DNA from: Tolypothrix sp. FACHB-123
GTDB lineage: Bacteria > Cyanobacteriota > Cyanobacteriia > Cyanobacteriales > Nostocaceae
NCBI RefSeq assembly: GCF_014697075.1
Contig: NZ_JACJRE010000031.1
Location: 1-64,000, forward strand
Direction: 5' to 3'
DNA length: 64,000 nt
Shown here in pieces: positions 44,248 to 54,118 of this stretch. The notes under the pieces were generated by a model, which saw only the letters and a program-made list of their open reading frames with translations, had not been told where the DNA came from and ran no database searches. Made by a program: the position numbers and the translations under genes. The stretch's first letter is position 1; every line of letters begins with the position of its first letter.

Positions 44248-45285
44248 TTGTCTAAATCCTATAATGTAGCTATTCTGGGCGCAACTGGTGCAGTGGGCAC
44301 TGAGTTGTTGGAATTACTAGAAAGCCGGAATTTCCCGGTAGCAAATTTAAAATTGTTAGCCTCCGAGAGGAGTGTGGGGCGGACAATCTCCTTTAAAGGA
44401 GAAAATTTACCAATAGAGGCAGTCAGCGATCGCGCCTTTGAAGGTGTAGATATTGTCCTTGCCAGTGCTGGTGGTTCCACATCCAAAGCTTGGGCCCCCA
44501 AAGCCGTAGAAAAAGGCGCAGTTGTCATCGATAACTCTAGTGCCTTCCGGATGCAAGAGTCCGTACCTTTAATCGTCCCAGAGGTAAATCCCCAAGCCGC
44601 AGCAACTCATCAAGGCATCATTGCCAACCCCAATTGCACGACAATTTTAATGGCAGTGGCAATCTGGCCGTTACATCAAATTCAACCGATCAAAAGGCTA
44701 GTAGTCGCCACTTATCAGTCTGCCAGTGGTGCAGGTGCCAAAGCAATGGCAGAAGTGCAAACCCAATCCCAGGCGATTTTAGCAGGCAAAACCCCAGTCG
44801 CCGAAGTATTACCTTATCCGTTGGCATTTAATCTCTTTCCCCACAATTCTCCTTTAACCGATTGGGGCTATTGTGAAGAAGAAATGAAAATGGTCAACGA
44901 AACCCGTAAAATCTTTAGTAACCAACAAATAAGAATTACTGCCACTTGTGTGCGGGTTCCCGTACTTCGCGCCCACTCAGAAGCAGTTAATATAGAATTC
45001 GAGACCCCCTTTAGCCCAGAGTCAGCTAGAGAAATTTTAAGCCACTCTCCTGGAGTTAAGTTGGTAGAAGATTGGCAATCAAATCACTTCCCTATGCCAA
45101 TTGAAGCCACTGGTCGAGATGAAGTTTTAGTAGGCAGAATTCGTCAAGACATTTCTCATCCTTGTGGTTTAGAACTGTGGCTATGTGGCGATCAAATTCG
45201 TAAAGGTGCAGCATTAAACGCAGTGCAAATTGCTGAGTTATTAGTAGAAAAAAATCTACTAAAACCATTAGCTATTAGTCATTAG
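44248..45285 (+). CDS. asd: Aspartate-semialdehyde dehydrogenase
   Basis: A 345-residue enzyme that makes aspartate semialdehyde for lysine, methionine and threonine synthesis. N-terminal VAILGATGAVGTELLELL binds NADP; the catalytic Cys is in ANPNCTTI; SASGAGAKAMAEV and RVPVLRAHSEAVNIEFE follow as in the family. It starts with TTG behind a strong AGGAGG. dapA follows in the same orientation, then an RNase J gene, a conserved cyanobacterial order in which the two enzymes are consecutive steps towards lysine/diaminopimelate. Confidence 0.95.
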   Translation: MSKSYNVAILGATGAVGTELLELLESRNFPVANLKLLASERSVGRTISFKGENLPIEAVSDRAFEGVDIVLASAGGSTSKAWAPKAVEKGAVVIDNSSAFRMQESVPLIVPEVNPQAAATHQGIIANPNCTTILMAVAIWPLHQIQPIKRLVVATYQSASGAGAKAMAEVQTQSQAILAGKTPVAEVLPYPLAFNLFPHNSPLTDWGYCEEEMKMVNETRKIFSNQQIRITATCVRVPVLRAHSEAVNIEFETPFSPESAREILSHSPGVKLVEDWQSNHFPMPIEATGRDEVLVGRIRQDISHPCGLELWLCGDQIRKGAALNAVQIAELLVEKNLLKPLAISH

Positions 45286-45359
45286 TCAATTGTCAATTGT
45301 CATTCGTCATGGGTTTTAGACAACTGACAACTAACAACTGACAGTTGACAACTGACAAT
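45286..45359. repeat. Short tandem repeats (ACAACTGACAACT type)
   Basis: GTCAATT and then ACAACTGACAACTAACAACT units fill the asd-dapA gap. They run into the open frame that an ORF caller extends for dapA, which argues against the TTG start at 45345. Confidence 0.65.
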
Positions 45360-45419
45360 TATGAAAATAAAACCACCAAGCGAAAAATAACAAAAAGGAT
45401 AATCAGGAGTACAAAAAGG

Positions 45420-46304
45420 GTGGGAGATTTTGGTAGAGTTTTAACCGCTATGATTACGCCGTTTAAAGAAGACGGTAGTGTCAACTATGATGTAGCGGCA
45501 GAACTAGCAGCACATCTAGCGAATAACGGTACAGATACATTGGTGGTATGTGGTACAACAGGTGAATCTCCTACCTTAACTTGGGATGAGGAGTATCAGC
45601 TGTTTGTGGAAGTGTTGCAGGCGGTAGCGGGAAAAGCCAAAGTCATCGCCGGCTGTGGTTCTAATTCCACCAAAGAAGCGATCGCCGCCACTCAAAAGGC
45701 AGCTAAAATAGGAGTACATGGGACTCTACAAGTTGTCCCCTATTACAATAAACCGCCCCAAGCTGGACTGTATCAGCACTTTCAAGCGGTAGCGCAAGCC
45801 TGTCCCGACTTACCTATCCTGTTGTATAACATTCCCGGTCGTACTGGACAAAACCTCAGTTCAGAAACAGTTGCCCGGTTAGCGGAGATTAATAATATTG
45901 TTGGTATAAAAGAAGCTAGTGGGAGTTTAGACCAAGCAAGTGAAATTCGCCGCTTGACACCAAAAGAATTTCAGATTTACGCTGGAGATGATTCTTTAAC
46001 TTTGCCTTTGTTAGCGATCGGTGCTAAAGGTGTGGTGAGCGTAGCTTCGCATCTGGTAGGAAACCAACTACAGCAGATGATCCAAGCCTTTAATGTCGGA
46101 AAATTTGAAGTAGCGACTGCAATACATCTGCAACTTTTTCCGCTGTTTAAAGCTTTATTTTTAACTACAAATCCCATTCCCGTGAAAACAGCATTAAAAA
46201 TTCAAGGTTGGGAGGTTGGTTCAACTCGGCTACCTTTATGTGAAGCTGAACCAGAAATTAGTCACAAGTTAGAGGTGGTTCTCAAAGAACTTAGTTTAAT
46301 CTAA
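45420..46304 (+). CDS. dapA: 4-hydroxy-tetrahydrodipicolinate synthase
   Basis: About 294 residues. [42 protein letters not shown] and LYNIPGRTG with the Tyr, then GIKEASG with the Schiff-base Lys and [21 protein letters not shown] are all present. It condenses pyruvate with aspartate semialdehyde. The open frame begins at TTG 45345 within repeats, giving an atypical 25-residue basic extension. GTG 45420, preceded by AGGAG at ten bases, restores the normal family length. It probably shares the asd transcript. Confidence 0.93.
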   Translation: MGDFGRVLTAMITPFKEDGSVNYDVAAELAAHLANNGTDTLVVCGTTGESPTLTWDEEYQLFVEVLQAVAGKAKVIAGCGSNSTKEAIAATQKAAKIGVHGTLQVVPYYNKPPQAGLYQHFQAVAQACPDLPILLYNIPGRTGQNLSSETVARLAEINNIVGIKEASGSLDQASEIRRLTPKEFQIYAGDDSLTLPLLAIGAKGVVSVASHLVGNQLQQMIQAFNVGKFEVATAIHLQLFPLFKALFLTTNPIPVKTALKIQGWEVGSTRLPLCEAEPEISHKLEVVLKELSLI

Positions 46305-46592
46305 GTAGCAGCTTGTTACTTGCTAGCAAGTTCAGGGTTACTACAGATACATAAGAAACAAGGAAAATACATAATTTTTACCAGGTACAGTGGCAACTCC
46401 TGTGTTACGACTGAATAGCTATAATATGAATCCTTCAGCGTAAAATCCATTTTTATTGAACAAACAATAGAAAAATCTGATTTAAATTAGGCTGCTTTGG
46501 GAATGTCCGGATAAGACAGCTAATGTTGTCTTTGATACAAGATGCTAACTTTATTAACTTAAATTAACCACAAACAACAATTCAAGGAGCAA

Positions 46593-48365
46593 ATGGCTAA
46601 AAACGATACAAGCTCCGCCCTAAAAATTATTCCTTTGGGCGGATTACATGAGATTGGTAAAAATACCTGTGTTTTCGAGTACGACGACGAAATTATTTTA
46701 TTAGATGCAGGTTTAGCCTTTCCCACAGAGGCAATGCATGGTGTCAATATTGTCCTGCCAGATACCACCTATCTCCGGGAAAATCGCCATAAAATTAAAG
46801 GCATGATTGTTACCCACGGTCATGAAGACCACATAGGTGGGATTGCATTTCACCTCAAACAATTTGAAATACCTGTAATTTATGGGCCCAGACTAGCAAT
46901 GGCGATGCTAGAGGGAAAATTAGAAGAAGCTGGGGTACGCGATCGCACAGAGTTAAGATCTGTTTTACCCCGTGATGTCGTCAGAATTGGCAAATCCTTC
47001 TTTGTCGAATACATTCGCAACACCCACTCCATTGCTGATAGCTTCACCGTAGCGATTCATACACCCATAGGTATAGTGATCCACACGGGAGATTTTAAAA
47101 TCGACCACACCCCAGTTGATGGAGAAAAATTTGACTTACAACGGCTAGCAGAACATGGCGAAAAAGGCGTGCTTTGTTTGTTAAGCGATTCGACAAACTC
47201 AGAAGTACCCGGATTTACTCCTTCAGAACGTTCTGTATATCCCAATCTTGAACGGGTATTCTCCCAAACCCCAGGAAGATTATTTGTCACTACTTTTGCT
47301 TCTAGTGTCCATCGCATCAACATGATTTTGGAACTGGCGCAGAAGTATAACCGTACAGTGACAGTCGTCGGTCGTTCAATGTTGAATTTGATTGCCCATG
47401 CGCGTAATCTAGGCTACATCAAATGTCCCGAACATCTGTTACAACCTTTACATACTGTCCGCAATCTACCTGAAGAAAATGTACTAATTTTGACCACAGG
47501 GTCTCAAGGCGAACCGATGTCAGCAATGACAAGAATTGCTAACAAAGAACACCCCCATATTAAAATTCGCCCAGGGGATACGGTAGTATTTTCCGCTAAC
47601 CCAATTCCCGGAAATACTATCGCTGTGGTAAATACTATAGATAAACTGATGCTCCAAGGCGCAAACGTTGTCTATGGACGAGAAAAAGGAATTCACGTTT
47701 CTGGTCACGGTTGTCAAGAAGACCAAAAACTGATGATTGCTTTAACCAAACCGAAGTTTTTCGTACCATTTCACGGCGAACATCGAATGTTGGTGAAGCA
47801 CGCGCAAACAGCGCAAAGTATGGGTATTCCCGAAGAAAATATGGTGATTATCCAGAATGGCGATATCGTGGAATTGACAGAAGGCGCGATTCGTGTATCT
47901 GGGAAAGTTCCATCAGGAATTGAATTGGTAGATACTACTAGTTCTGGGATGGTCAGCGCTAAGGTATTGCAAGAACGCCAGCGCATGGCTTCGGAAGGGA
48001 TTGTCACTATTGCCGCAGCCATTGATTGGAGTGGTAAATTATTAGCCAAGCCAGAAATTCACCTACGGGGTGTGGTAACCAGTATAGAGCGATCGCTCTT
48101 ACAAAAATGGGTACAACAGCGAATTGAAGAAATTTTGGGCGTTCGTTGGTCAGAATTCGCCCAACCTGGTGAAGGAGAGCAACCCGAAGTCGATTGGGGT
48201 GGTTTGCAAGGGATGTTAGAGAGAGAATTACAACGCTCCATCCGTCGGGAATTGCAATGTCAACCTACTGTGACATTGTTAATGCAGATTCCTGATGAGC
48301 CACCTGTAAAAGTTAGCGATGGGAGAAGACGGCGGCCTAGGACTGCTGCTCAGGTAGCTTCGTAA
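46593..48365 (+). CDS. rnj: Ribonuclease J
   Basis: A 590-residue metallo-beta-lactamase/beta-CASP ribonuclease. Metal-binding HGHEDHIGG, HTGDFKID and the C-terminal HVSGH(G) block are present, as are the beta-CASP motifs SDSTNSEVPG and TTGSQGEP. The C-terminal tail (RRRRPRTAAQVAS) is basic. RNase J acts in mRNA turnover, with 5'-exo and endo activities, alongside RNase E in cyanobacteria. ATG 46593 has AAGGAG six bases upstream. It is downstream of dapA but separated by 288 bases, so it may have its own promoter. Confidence 0.95.
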   Translation: MAKNDTSSALKIIPLGGLHEIGKNTCVFEYDDEIILLDAGLAFPTEAMHGVNIVLPDTTYLRENRHKIKGMIVTHGHEDHIGGIAFHLKQFEIPVIYGPRLAMAMLEGKLEEAGVRDRTELRSVLPRDVVRIGKSFFVEYIRNTHSIADSFTVAIHTPIGIVIHTGDFKIDHTPVDGEKFDLQRLAEHGEKGVLCLLSDSTNSEVPGFTPSERSVYPNLERVFSQTPGRLFVTTFASSVHRINMILELAQKYNRTVTVVGRSMLNLIAHARNLGYIKCPEHLLQPLHTVRNLPEENVLILTTGSQGEPMSAMTRIANKEHPHIKIRPGDTVVFSANPIPGNTIAVVNTIDKLMLQGANVVYGREKGIHVSGHGCQEDQKLMIALTKPKFFVPFHGEHRMLVKHAQTAQSMGIPEENMVIIQNGDIVELTEGAIRVSGKVPSGIELVDTTSSGMVSAKVLQERQRMASEGIVTIAAAIDWSGKLLAKPEIHLRGVVTSIERSLLQKWVQQRIEEILGVRWSEFAQPGEGEQPEVDWGGLQGMLERELQRSIRRELQCQPTVTLLMQIPDEPPVKVSDGRRRRPRTAAQVAS

Positions 48366-48385
48366 GGTATTTAGAATTACAATTT

Positions 48386-48433
48386 AACGCAAAGACGCGA
48401 AGACGCAAAGTTATTTCTAAGTGTCTTTGCGTT
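48386..48433 (+). terminator. Hairpin terminator after RNase J
   Basis: AACGCAAAGAC (48386-48396) and GTCTTTGCGTT (48423-48433) form an 11-base-pair stem followed by TTGG. The AACGCAAAGACGC stem is a common cyanobacterial repeat serving as terminator. Confidence 0.6.
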
Positions 48434-48627
48434 TTGGTGTGAAAAAAATTCTCTTACATAGCTTAATGTTGACTCATAAAATCTTTTTTTCAGTAAAATT
48501 TTCTGAAACTTGAAAGGTATAGTTTCTATATTTGGAGCTAAGCTATAGCAGTTTCGGAGTAAATTTCCATGACCACGACGCCAGTCAAAATTACTAACTA
48601 AGTAATCAAAAAATCATCTTTGATTAC

Positions 48628-49824
48628 CTAGTGAATCCATAGGTAAGCCAAAATTAAAGTACATAATGTTAGCGGTACACCAAAGCGGAGATGGTCGAGA
48701 AATGTTAACTTATACCCTAAATTTTTAGCAGCTTCGACAACTATTAAGTTAGCAACTGAACCAAATAAGGTGAGATTACCCGCTAATGTAGATCCGGCTG
48801 CAAGTAATAGCCAATATGGGGTATTATCTTTGGGAATCAAAGGATGCAATAAGAGTACAGCCGGAACATTAGATATTAGATTAGATAAAATAACAGTTAC
48901 ACTCAAAAAATTTGCAGAATTATTGACTGCATGAGTAAATAATTGTAGTAAATTTAATTTTTCTGTAACTCGCGTCAAAATAAACAAGCCGGAAAACATC
49001 ACTAGCAAATTCCAATCGATTCTTTGGAGAATGCGCTGTGGTTTAATTCGTCGCGTAATCAACAACAAACTAGCAGCAACTAAAGCCGACTCCGCTAGAG
49101 GTAGACCAACAGCAAAGGCGATAAGTAATCCTGTAGTGATAACTAATGTTTTATTAAATAAAGGTTTGTAAATCCGGTAGTTTCCAGATGCTAATTGCTG
49201 ACAAGCCTGGGTAGAACGAACATCAGGATAAAGTAACCATAGCAAGCCTATCTGAATTACTAAGCCAATTAAGCCGACTGGAGCGAGTGCGCAAAGGAAA
49301 TCTAGGTAGGGAATTCCTGAGAAAGAACCTATGAGAATGTTTTGAGGATTACCACTCAAAGTGGCTACAGAACCTATATTAGTTGCACCTGCAATCGCTA
49401 GTAAATAAGGTATGGGATTTAAACTCAAGGCTTGAGTTAAGCTCAAAACCAATGGTGTAAAAATTAATGCTACTGTATCATTAAGAAATACGGCAGAGAG
49501 GATACCGCTACCAAAGGTTAAAGCTATCAATAAGCCAAGAGGACTGCGGGTAATGCTCAATAATATAGAGAGCGATCGCGCAAAAAATCCGGCGTAAGTT
49601 AGACTAGTATTGACTACCATCATACTCAGCAAAAATACGATGGTATTAGCATCAATAGCTTGCCATGCCTCTGTTAAATTTACAGCACCCAAGGCAATTA
49701 AAAAAGCAGAACCCACTAGGGCTATAGTGGCACGGTTCATGCGTAATCCAGGGATGTAACCCAATGCCAAGCCCAAGTAAGTCAACCCTAAAACGCCATA
49801 GATTGCAAATTGTCGGATAATCAC
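48628..49824 (-). CDS. ArsB/NhaD-type anion or cation permease
   Basis: A 398-residue polytopic membrane protein with about eleven hydrophobic helices. LSAVFLNDTVALIFTPLVLSL and the repeated TNIGSVATLSGNPQNILIGS identify the ion transporter (IT) superfamily (ArsB/NhaD/CitMHS); the second half repeats SNVPAVLLLHPLI and AGNLTLFGSVANLIV. It could export arsenite or exchange Na+/H+, or import an anion; the sequence does not decide. No ars genes are adjacent. The start is GTG 49824 with AGG nine bases upstream. Confidence 0.82.
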   Translation of the reverse strand: MIIRQFAIYGVLGLTYLGLALGYIPGLRMNRATIALVGSAFLIALGAVNLTEAWQAIDANTIVFLLSMMVVNTSLTYAGFFARSLSILLSITRSPLGLLIALTFGSGILSAVFLNDTVALIFTPLVLSLTQALSLNPIPYLLAIAGATNIGSVATLSGNPQNILIGSFSGIPYLDFLCALAPVGLIGLVIQIGLLWLLYPDVRSTQACQQLASGNYRIYKPLFNKTLVITTGLLIAFAVGLPLAESALVAASLLLITRRIKPQRILQRIDWNLLVMFSGLFILTRVTEKLNLLQLFTHAVNNSANFLSVTVILSNLISNVPAVLLLHPLIPKDNTPYWLLLAAGSTLAGNLTLFGSVANLIVVEAAKNLGYKLTFLDHLRFGVPLTLCTLILAYLWIH

Positions 49825-50392
49825 TTGCGTTACCTAGTGATGGAGGAGACAGGGGCTAAGGAGCAGGATCAGGAGACAAGAAATTTTTACCTAATAGTTG
49901 ACATACCTAACAGCACATGGTAAAAAAGCTGCTGTCAAGCTAATAACAATTCTCCAAAATCTTGCTATATATCATTCACCCCATCTTTACTTCCCGATAA
50001 CCTTGTCTCCGTTTAATTGTTACAACTAGGAAGCGCAATAGTATTCTGCATCAGCTTACAGATTTGTATACAATCTAGCAGTTAGTATTTTTACTCAACG
50101 TTATACTAGGTAATTAAATTTTGTAACAAATAGTGCAAAACCCATCCAAAGATAGATGTCTTCACTAAAATCTTAACTATGTCAAGTTATGAACAAGATC
50201 AGCAGATCACACTTCCGATTCCAGGGAAATTGCGTTTAACTTGACGTAGTTATAAATGAGTTCTCATTTAAGTGGCTACGGATAACATCAGATTGCATCT
50301 AGTAGAAACAAGATTTTTCCGGGAAGAGTCTAAGCCACTATGTATATGTTCATCGTAAAGGTGAATACCCTCCATCAAATAGAGGAGTAACC
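49825..50392. other. Gap upstream of the nitrogenase-C-terminal-like gene
   Basis: 568 bases with no convincing ORF or RNA. It contains a short GGAGCAGG-type repeat near 49860 and, just before 50393, AGAGGAG for the next gene. Probably holds a long leader or promoter. Confidence 0.35.
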
Positions 50393-50770
50393 ATGAAGGT
50401 ATTTGATAATACCACAAAAAGAATTTTCTTGGCAAGCTGGGTATCAATTAATCAAGCAGAAGCTACTAATACCCAAGTCAACCAGCTGCCACATTCTGCT
50501 ACTAAGTCTTCTGGCGATATCCTCCAGCCCTTACGACAAAAAGTAGACAGTATTCAAGTACGCGATCGCAAATTGGCGCACCGCTTGTGTCAGTTAATTC
50601 CGGCTCAGTGTCCTTTTGAGCGTGATGTCAAGTTATTTGGCAAGACTTTATTTCATATTCCGCCAATGTGTAAGCTGAATCCTTTATATGAGGAAGTAGT
50701 TGGCTTACGTTTCCGGGCGTTATGCTATCTAGCTGATGAATGTGGAGAGGATATTTCTCAGTACTGTTAG
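50393..50770 (+). CDS. Mo-dependent nitrogenase C-terminal domain-like protein
   Basis: A 125-residue cyanobacterial protein matching the small family annotated as Mo-dependent nitrogenase C-terminal: LQPLRQKVDSIQVRDRKLAHRLCQLIPAQCPFERDVKLFG, then IPPMCKLNPLYEEVVGLRFRALCYLADECGED. Five cysteines are in the C-terminal two thirds. Despite the name it is not a nitrogenase subunit and no nif genes are nearby. ATG 50393 has AGAGGAG at good spacing. Function unknown. Confidence 0.82.
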   Translation: MKVFDNTTKRIFLASWVSINQAEATNTQVNQLPHSATKSSGDILQPLRQKVDSIQVRDRKLAHRLCQLIPAQCPFERDVKLFGKTLFHIPPMCKLNPLYEEVVGLRFRALCYLADECGEDISQYC

Positions 50771-50884
50771 GGGCTAGGAGCTAGGAGCTAGGAGCTAGGG
50801 ACTAGAGAAAAGAGATTTTCTCGCGATCGCCTGATTTGCCATTTGCAAGTTATCATTTCTCAAATTTGAGTTCATAAATTAACA

Positions 50885-50929
50885 AAGAGTCCAGAATTAA
50901 AGCAAGCTGCTAGTTAATTCTGGACTCTT
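50885..50929. terminator. Perfect 16-base-pair bidirectional hairpin
   Basis: AAGAGTCCAGAATTAA (50885-50900) and TTAATTCTGGACTCTT (50914-50929) are perfect complements around a 13-base loop that can itself pair AGC/GCT. It lies between convergent genes and likely ends both transcripts. Confidence 0.7.
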
Positions 50930-50981
50930 GAGCAATTTGAGATTTGAGATTTTGGATTAAATGCTAAAAATTAGTCTGAGT

Positions 50982-52994
50982 CTAATTTTTGATCCGCCTG
51001 ACTTGCCATTTTTGAATGGCTTCTTGTGCATCTTCATAAGCAGATGTCATCTCTGGGATTAAAGCCGCAGTTTCAATTGCTGCATTTAGTTCCCCTTTGA
51101 CAGCACGATTTTTTGCCAAATCCAAAATCTTCTCGCTCCATTGATTGATGGATTTTTGAGCAACATCAAAGCCTGGTTGTCCTGGTGGAACTTTCTTGGC
51201 TACTTCAATAGCACGATTATATGTAGATGCTTGTCCTGGTCTAATTAGAGCATTAGCGGCGTCTAAGAGAGTTTTATTACTAACATACTGCTTGGCTTCT
51301 AGTCGCCATTGGTTAATCAGTGCTTGGGCTTTGGGATACAGTTCTTCTTCTTTAGTAATTAATTGTGCCGCAGCGATCGCATTTGCATACTGTTTTTGTT
51401 GGGCGCGACCTTCTGCTAAATCTAAAATCATCCGACTCCAGATTTTAATATCTTCTTGGGCTTGTTCGTAAAGCGGTTCGCCTGATTGAATTTTTCGCGC
51501 AGTAGCGATCGCTAAACTTAAATCGCTGGCTTGAGTTTCCCGCAAAGACATTTTCGCCAAGTCCAATACAGCTTGATTGCGCTGTTGCGATTCGGAATTC
51601 GTAACCTTTGGTGTAGATTTGGCTGTAGGTGCTGGTTTTGGCGTTGGCGATTGAGTTGGTGGTGCTGTAGTCGTGGAATTAGAGACAGCAGTACTGTTAT
51701 TAGGCAAATTAGTCAGGTCTTTCGCCTCATTAGTCGTCGTATTAGACGATGTGGTCAATACTTCAGACGTTTTCAATCTGGTTTGATTGCGCAGAAAAAC
51801 TACTGCAACTAAACCTAAAATTAATAAACTCCCTCCTAGCCACCACAAAAGCTGGCTCCAAAATGATTTTTTTACCTGAGTCCCAGGTGCTTGAGAGATA
51901 AAACCTGAAGAAGAAGCGGGAAGAGACTGTTCCTCATGAATCGTCTGTGATGCAGATGGGAGTACTTGGGATTGTTTTTTCGTCACCGACTGGGAGGCTC
52001 CATTTCCAGCAAACCCTTGGGCTGCTTGATTGGGAAACTTCTCGCTGACGGCTGTAAATTGTGGCGGCTTCCCTGGGGGATATTTAGGGCTAATAGTAGT
52101 TTCTAACCCAGAAATTGCTTGATTATTGCTTGTTGTTTGGACTTTTGTCGCAGTTTTGCCAGAATTTGTGGCGAGAGAAGGTGCTGCACGCGCCACTACA
52201 AAAGATTCTTCGGGAAAAATAACGTTTCCTACTTCGCTTTTCGCTGGTGTAATTTTGCTGCGCAATGGCGGTAGGATGATTTGCTGCGGCGATGGTACAA
52301 CAGCAACGGGGTTTTGTGCTGGTCGCCAATGATGTTGACATAATTCTGGGGTAAGAATGCTCAGCTGATTGACTAAATTCCCCAGATTACTACCATGACC
52401 AGAACTTAAAGCTTGTAATAATCCTGCGGTGAAGAATCCATGACCTAGTTCTCGGCTTTCATGGGAGAATTGCTCTGGTTGGCAAGAAAGAATTGTTGCT
52501 AATTGTAGCTCTTGAGCCAGTTCGAGAGTTTCTTGACCAACGGGAGCATCAGCTTGGGTACCAAAAGCGCGGTTGATATCCAGGATCAGCAATACATTTA
52601 ACTCAGTTAGCTGCAAACTCTGTAAGAGCGATCGCAATTCTATGCCAGTTTCCTGAACTAAATCGGGATTTCCCTCGACCGGCATTAAATAATCTTGTCC
52701 CTTGTAGTTAATGGCATAGCCGCTAAAGAATAACCAAAGATAGTCCTGTGGTTGCCAATAATTTGCGGCTAAATCTTCTAATAACAGCAGGATATTCTCG
52801 CGCGTCGGATATGTAGATTTGTCTCTCATGATCGGTGGCGAGGTATCCGTCATCAGTAGGCAGTTTTGCGGTAAAAAACCTGCCTCTGTAGCCAAAAAGT
52901 CTTTCAGCGCTTCGGCATCAGCTTGAGCGCAACTTAAAGGTTGAAATAAATGATATTGATTGATGCCAATAGTAATCGCCCAGTAATTTACCAT
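50982..52994 (-). CDS. Caspase-fold protein with Tyr-Asn in place of the His-Cys dyad
   Basis: A 670-residue protein. Residues 1-245 form a caspase/C14 p20-like domain: WAITIGINQYHLFQPLSCAQADAEAL, then LWLFFSGYAINYKGQDYL where the catalytic His is Tyr93, and LLILDINRAFG where the catalytic Cys is Asn141. Peptidase activity is therefore not expected; Tyr-Asn-type caspase homologues are known in cyanobacteria. A Ser/Gln/Thr-rich linker leads to a membrane helix at about 383-405. After it come Thr/Pro-rich sequence and four helical repeats (ILDLAEGRA, YEQAQEDIKIW types). It could be a membrane-linked scaffold in a stress or death pathway. Confidence 0.85.
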   Translation of the reverse strand: MVNYWAITIGINQYHLFQPLSCAQADAEALKDFLATEAGFLPQNCLLMTDTSPPIMRDKSTYPTRENILLLLEDLAANYWQPQDYLWLFFSGYAINYKGQDYLMPVEGNPDLVQETGIELRSLLQSLQLTELNVLLILDINRAFGTQADAPVGQETLELAQELQLATILSCQPEQFSHESRELGHGFFTAGLLQALSSGHGSNLGNLVNQLSILTPELCQHHWRPAQNPVAVVPSPQQIILPPLRSKITPAKSEVGNVIFPEESFVVARAAPSLATNSGKTATKVQTTSNNQAISGLETTISPKYPPGKPPQFTAVSEKFPNQAAQGFAGNGASQSVTKKQSQVLPSASQTIHEEQSLPASSSGFISQAPGTQVKKSFWSQLLWWLGGSLLILGLVAVVFLRNQTRLKTSEVLTTSSNTTTNEAKDLTNLPNNSTAVSNSTTTAPPTQSPTPKPAPTAKSTPKVTNSESQQRNQAVLDLAKMSLRETQASDLSLAIATARKIQSGEPLYEQAQEDIKIWSRMILDLAEGRAQQKQYANAIAAAQLITKEEELYPKAQALINQWRLEAKQYVSNKTLLDAANALIRPGQASTYNRAIEVAKKVPPGQPGFDVAQKSINQWSEKILDLAKNRAVKGELNAAIETAALIPEMTSAYEDAQEAIQKWQVRRIKN

Positions 52995-53187
52995 CCCCTC
53001 TGTGTCGCTTCTTGTTTGCTTGAAATTGCTGTTGGCTTTGCGGAAAAAACAAAGTTAACCTATGTCTTATAGTCTAGGAGATTCTTATCATCACCCTGAT
53101 AATATGTGATTTTTATTACATAAAATAGCCGGAAATTACTTTCACTCAATTTAAATTAGAGATTCTGTAGACAGGAGCGAAAAAATC

Positions 53188-53652
53188 ATGAGTAGAAGTG
53201 TTGCTCATCAACTATCATCGATCATTTCCTTTTCAGTTATTAGCCAAATTGCCAGAAAAATCCGGATAGTTCAGTTAGGAGTTTTGCTTTTTTCGGCGGT
53301 TCCGGTGTGGTTTGCTTATGAGGCGATCGCCCCGCAGATTGTGAGAGCTTACACAGCCAGAGTTGACTTGGCAATCGATCGACTACCAGAAGAAAATTAC
53401 GAAACCATACTCAGAAGGGCAGAAGCAGTAGCCAGAGCCGCAGCTCAAAGGAGTTTTGACCAAGATATTTTAGTCACAGATGTATCCGTAATTGTCTCCG
53501 TACAAAGTCTAGGAGCGATCGCCCCAGTTTTAGCTTTAGAAGTAACTCGTCAACAATGGCGTACTCGTCCCGATGCGCAACGTTGGGCAACTTATTTTAA
53601 AACAGCGCGATCGCTTCTGTTATTTGACCCCAAGCCCACAGAGAAAAAGTAG
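53188..53652 (+). CDS. Conserved hypothetical protein with N-terminal membrane segment
   Basis: A 154-residue protein with one hydrophobic helix at about 30-48 (VQLGVLLFSAVPVWFAYEAI), then a helical domain (LAIDRLPEENYETILRRAEAVARAAAQRSFDQDILVTDVSVIVSVQ). It is probably exported or anchored with the domain outside. ATG 53188 follows GACAGGAG at eight bases. I do not know its function. It is divergent from the caspase-fold gene. Confidence 0.65.
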   Translation: MSRSVAHQLSSIISFSVISQIARKIRIVQLGVLLFSAVPVWFAYEAIAPQIVRAYTARVDLAIDRLPEENYETILRRAEAVARAAAQRSFDQDILVTDVSVIVSVQSLGAIAPVLALEVTRQQWRTRPDAQRWATYFKTARSLLLFDPKPTEKK

Positions 53653-53656
53653 GGAA

Positions 53657-53778
53657 GAGAGACAAAGGGGACAAAGGGGACAAGGAGGACAAGGGAGACA
53701 AGGGGGACAAGGAATTTTAGATTTTAAATTTGCAATTGTGGATTCCAATCTAAAATCCAAAATCCAAAATCCAAAATT
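53657..53778. repeat. Short tandem repeats (GGGGACAAG and AAAATCCAA types)
   Basis: Nine-base GGGGACAAA/GGGGACAAG units repeat six to seven times (53660-53712), followed by AATCCAAAATCCAAAATCC units (53750-53778) that are complementary to the preceding TTTTAGATTTT run. The first type also appears at 57195-57230. Confidence 0.65.
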
Positions 53779-53882
53779 GTTTCAATGCCCCATGCCCTAT
53801 GCCCAATTCCCATTTTTATGTTGCCAGTGTCAATTGATGGCTTAGAATAAAAAGGTTGTCAAGAATTGCGATATCCGCTATC

Positions 53883-54059
53883 ATGGCTGTTCCAAAGAAG
53901 AAAACATCTAAGTCTAAAAGAGATAAGCGCCGAGCTAACTGGAGACATAAAGCTGCTGTTGAAGCACAAAAAGCTCTTTCCCTAGGCAAGTCTATTTTGA
54001 CTGGACGCTCTACATTTGTCTATCCAACTGCTGAAGACGAAGAAGCAGAAGACGAATAA
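53883..54059 (+). CDS. rpmF: 50S ribosomal protein L32
   Basis: A 58-residue L32: [24 protein letters not shown], then [22 protein letters not shown] and an acidic tail EDEEAEDE. The zinc-ribbon Cys residues seen in some bacterial L32 are absent, as in other cyanobacteria. The frame is open to TTG 53856, but the invariant MAVPKKKTS start is at ATG 53883. A terminator-like hairpin follows. Confidence 0.95.
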   Translation: MAVPKKKTSKSKRDKRRANWRHKAAVEAQKALSLGKSILTGRSTFVYPTAEDEEAEDE

Positions 54060-54080
54060 TAATGTCGATAGTTAAGAAAG

Positions 54081-54118
54081 GCACGAACAGCGCTGTTAAT
54101 TTGGCGCTTTTTCGTTGC
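54081..54118 (+). terminator. Terminator hairpin after rpmF
   Basis: AGCGC (54089-54093) pairs with GCGCT (54104-54108), extended by ACGAA/TTCGT, followed by T-rich sequence. It lies about 20 bases after the L32 stop. Confidence 0.6.

Noticed and set aside
50393-50770. Nitrogenase gene cluster
   Set aside because: The protein only shares a family name with nitrogenase; no nif genes or cofactor motifs are present around it.
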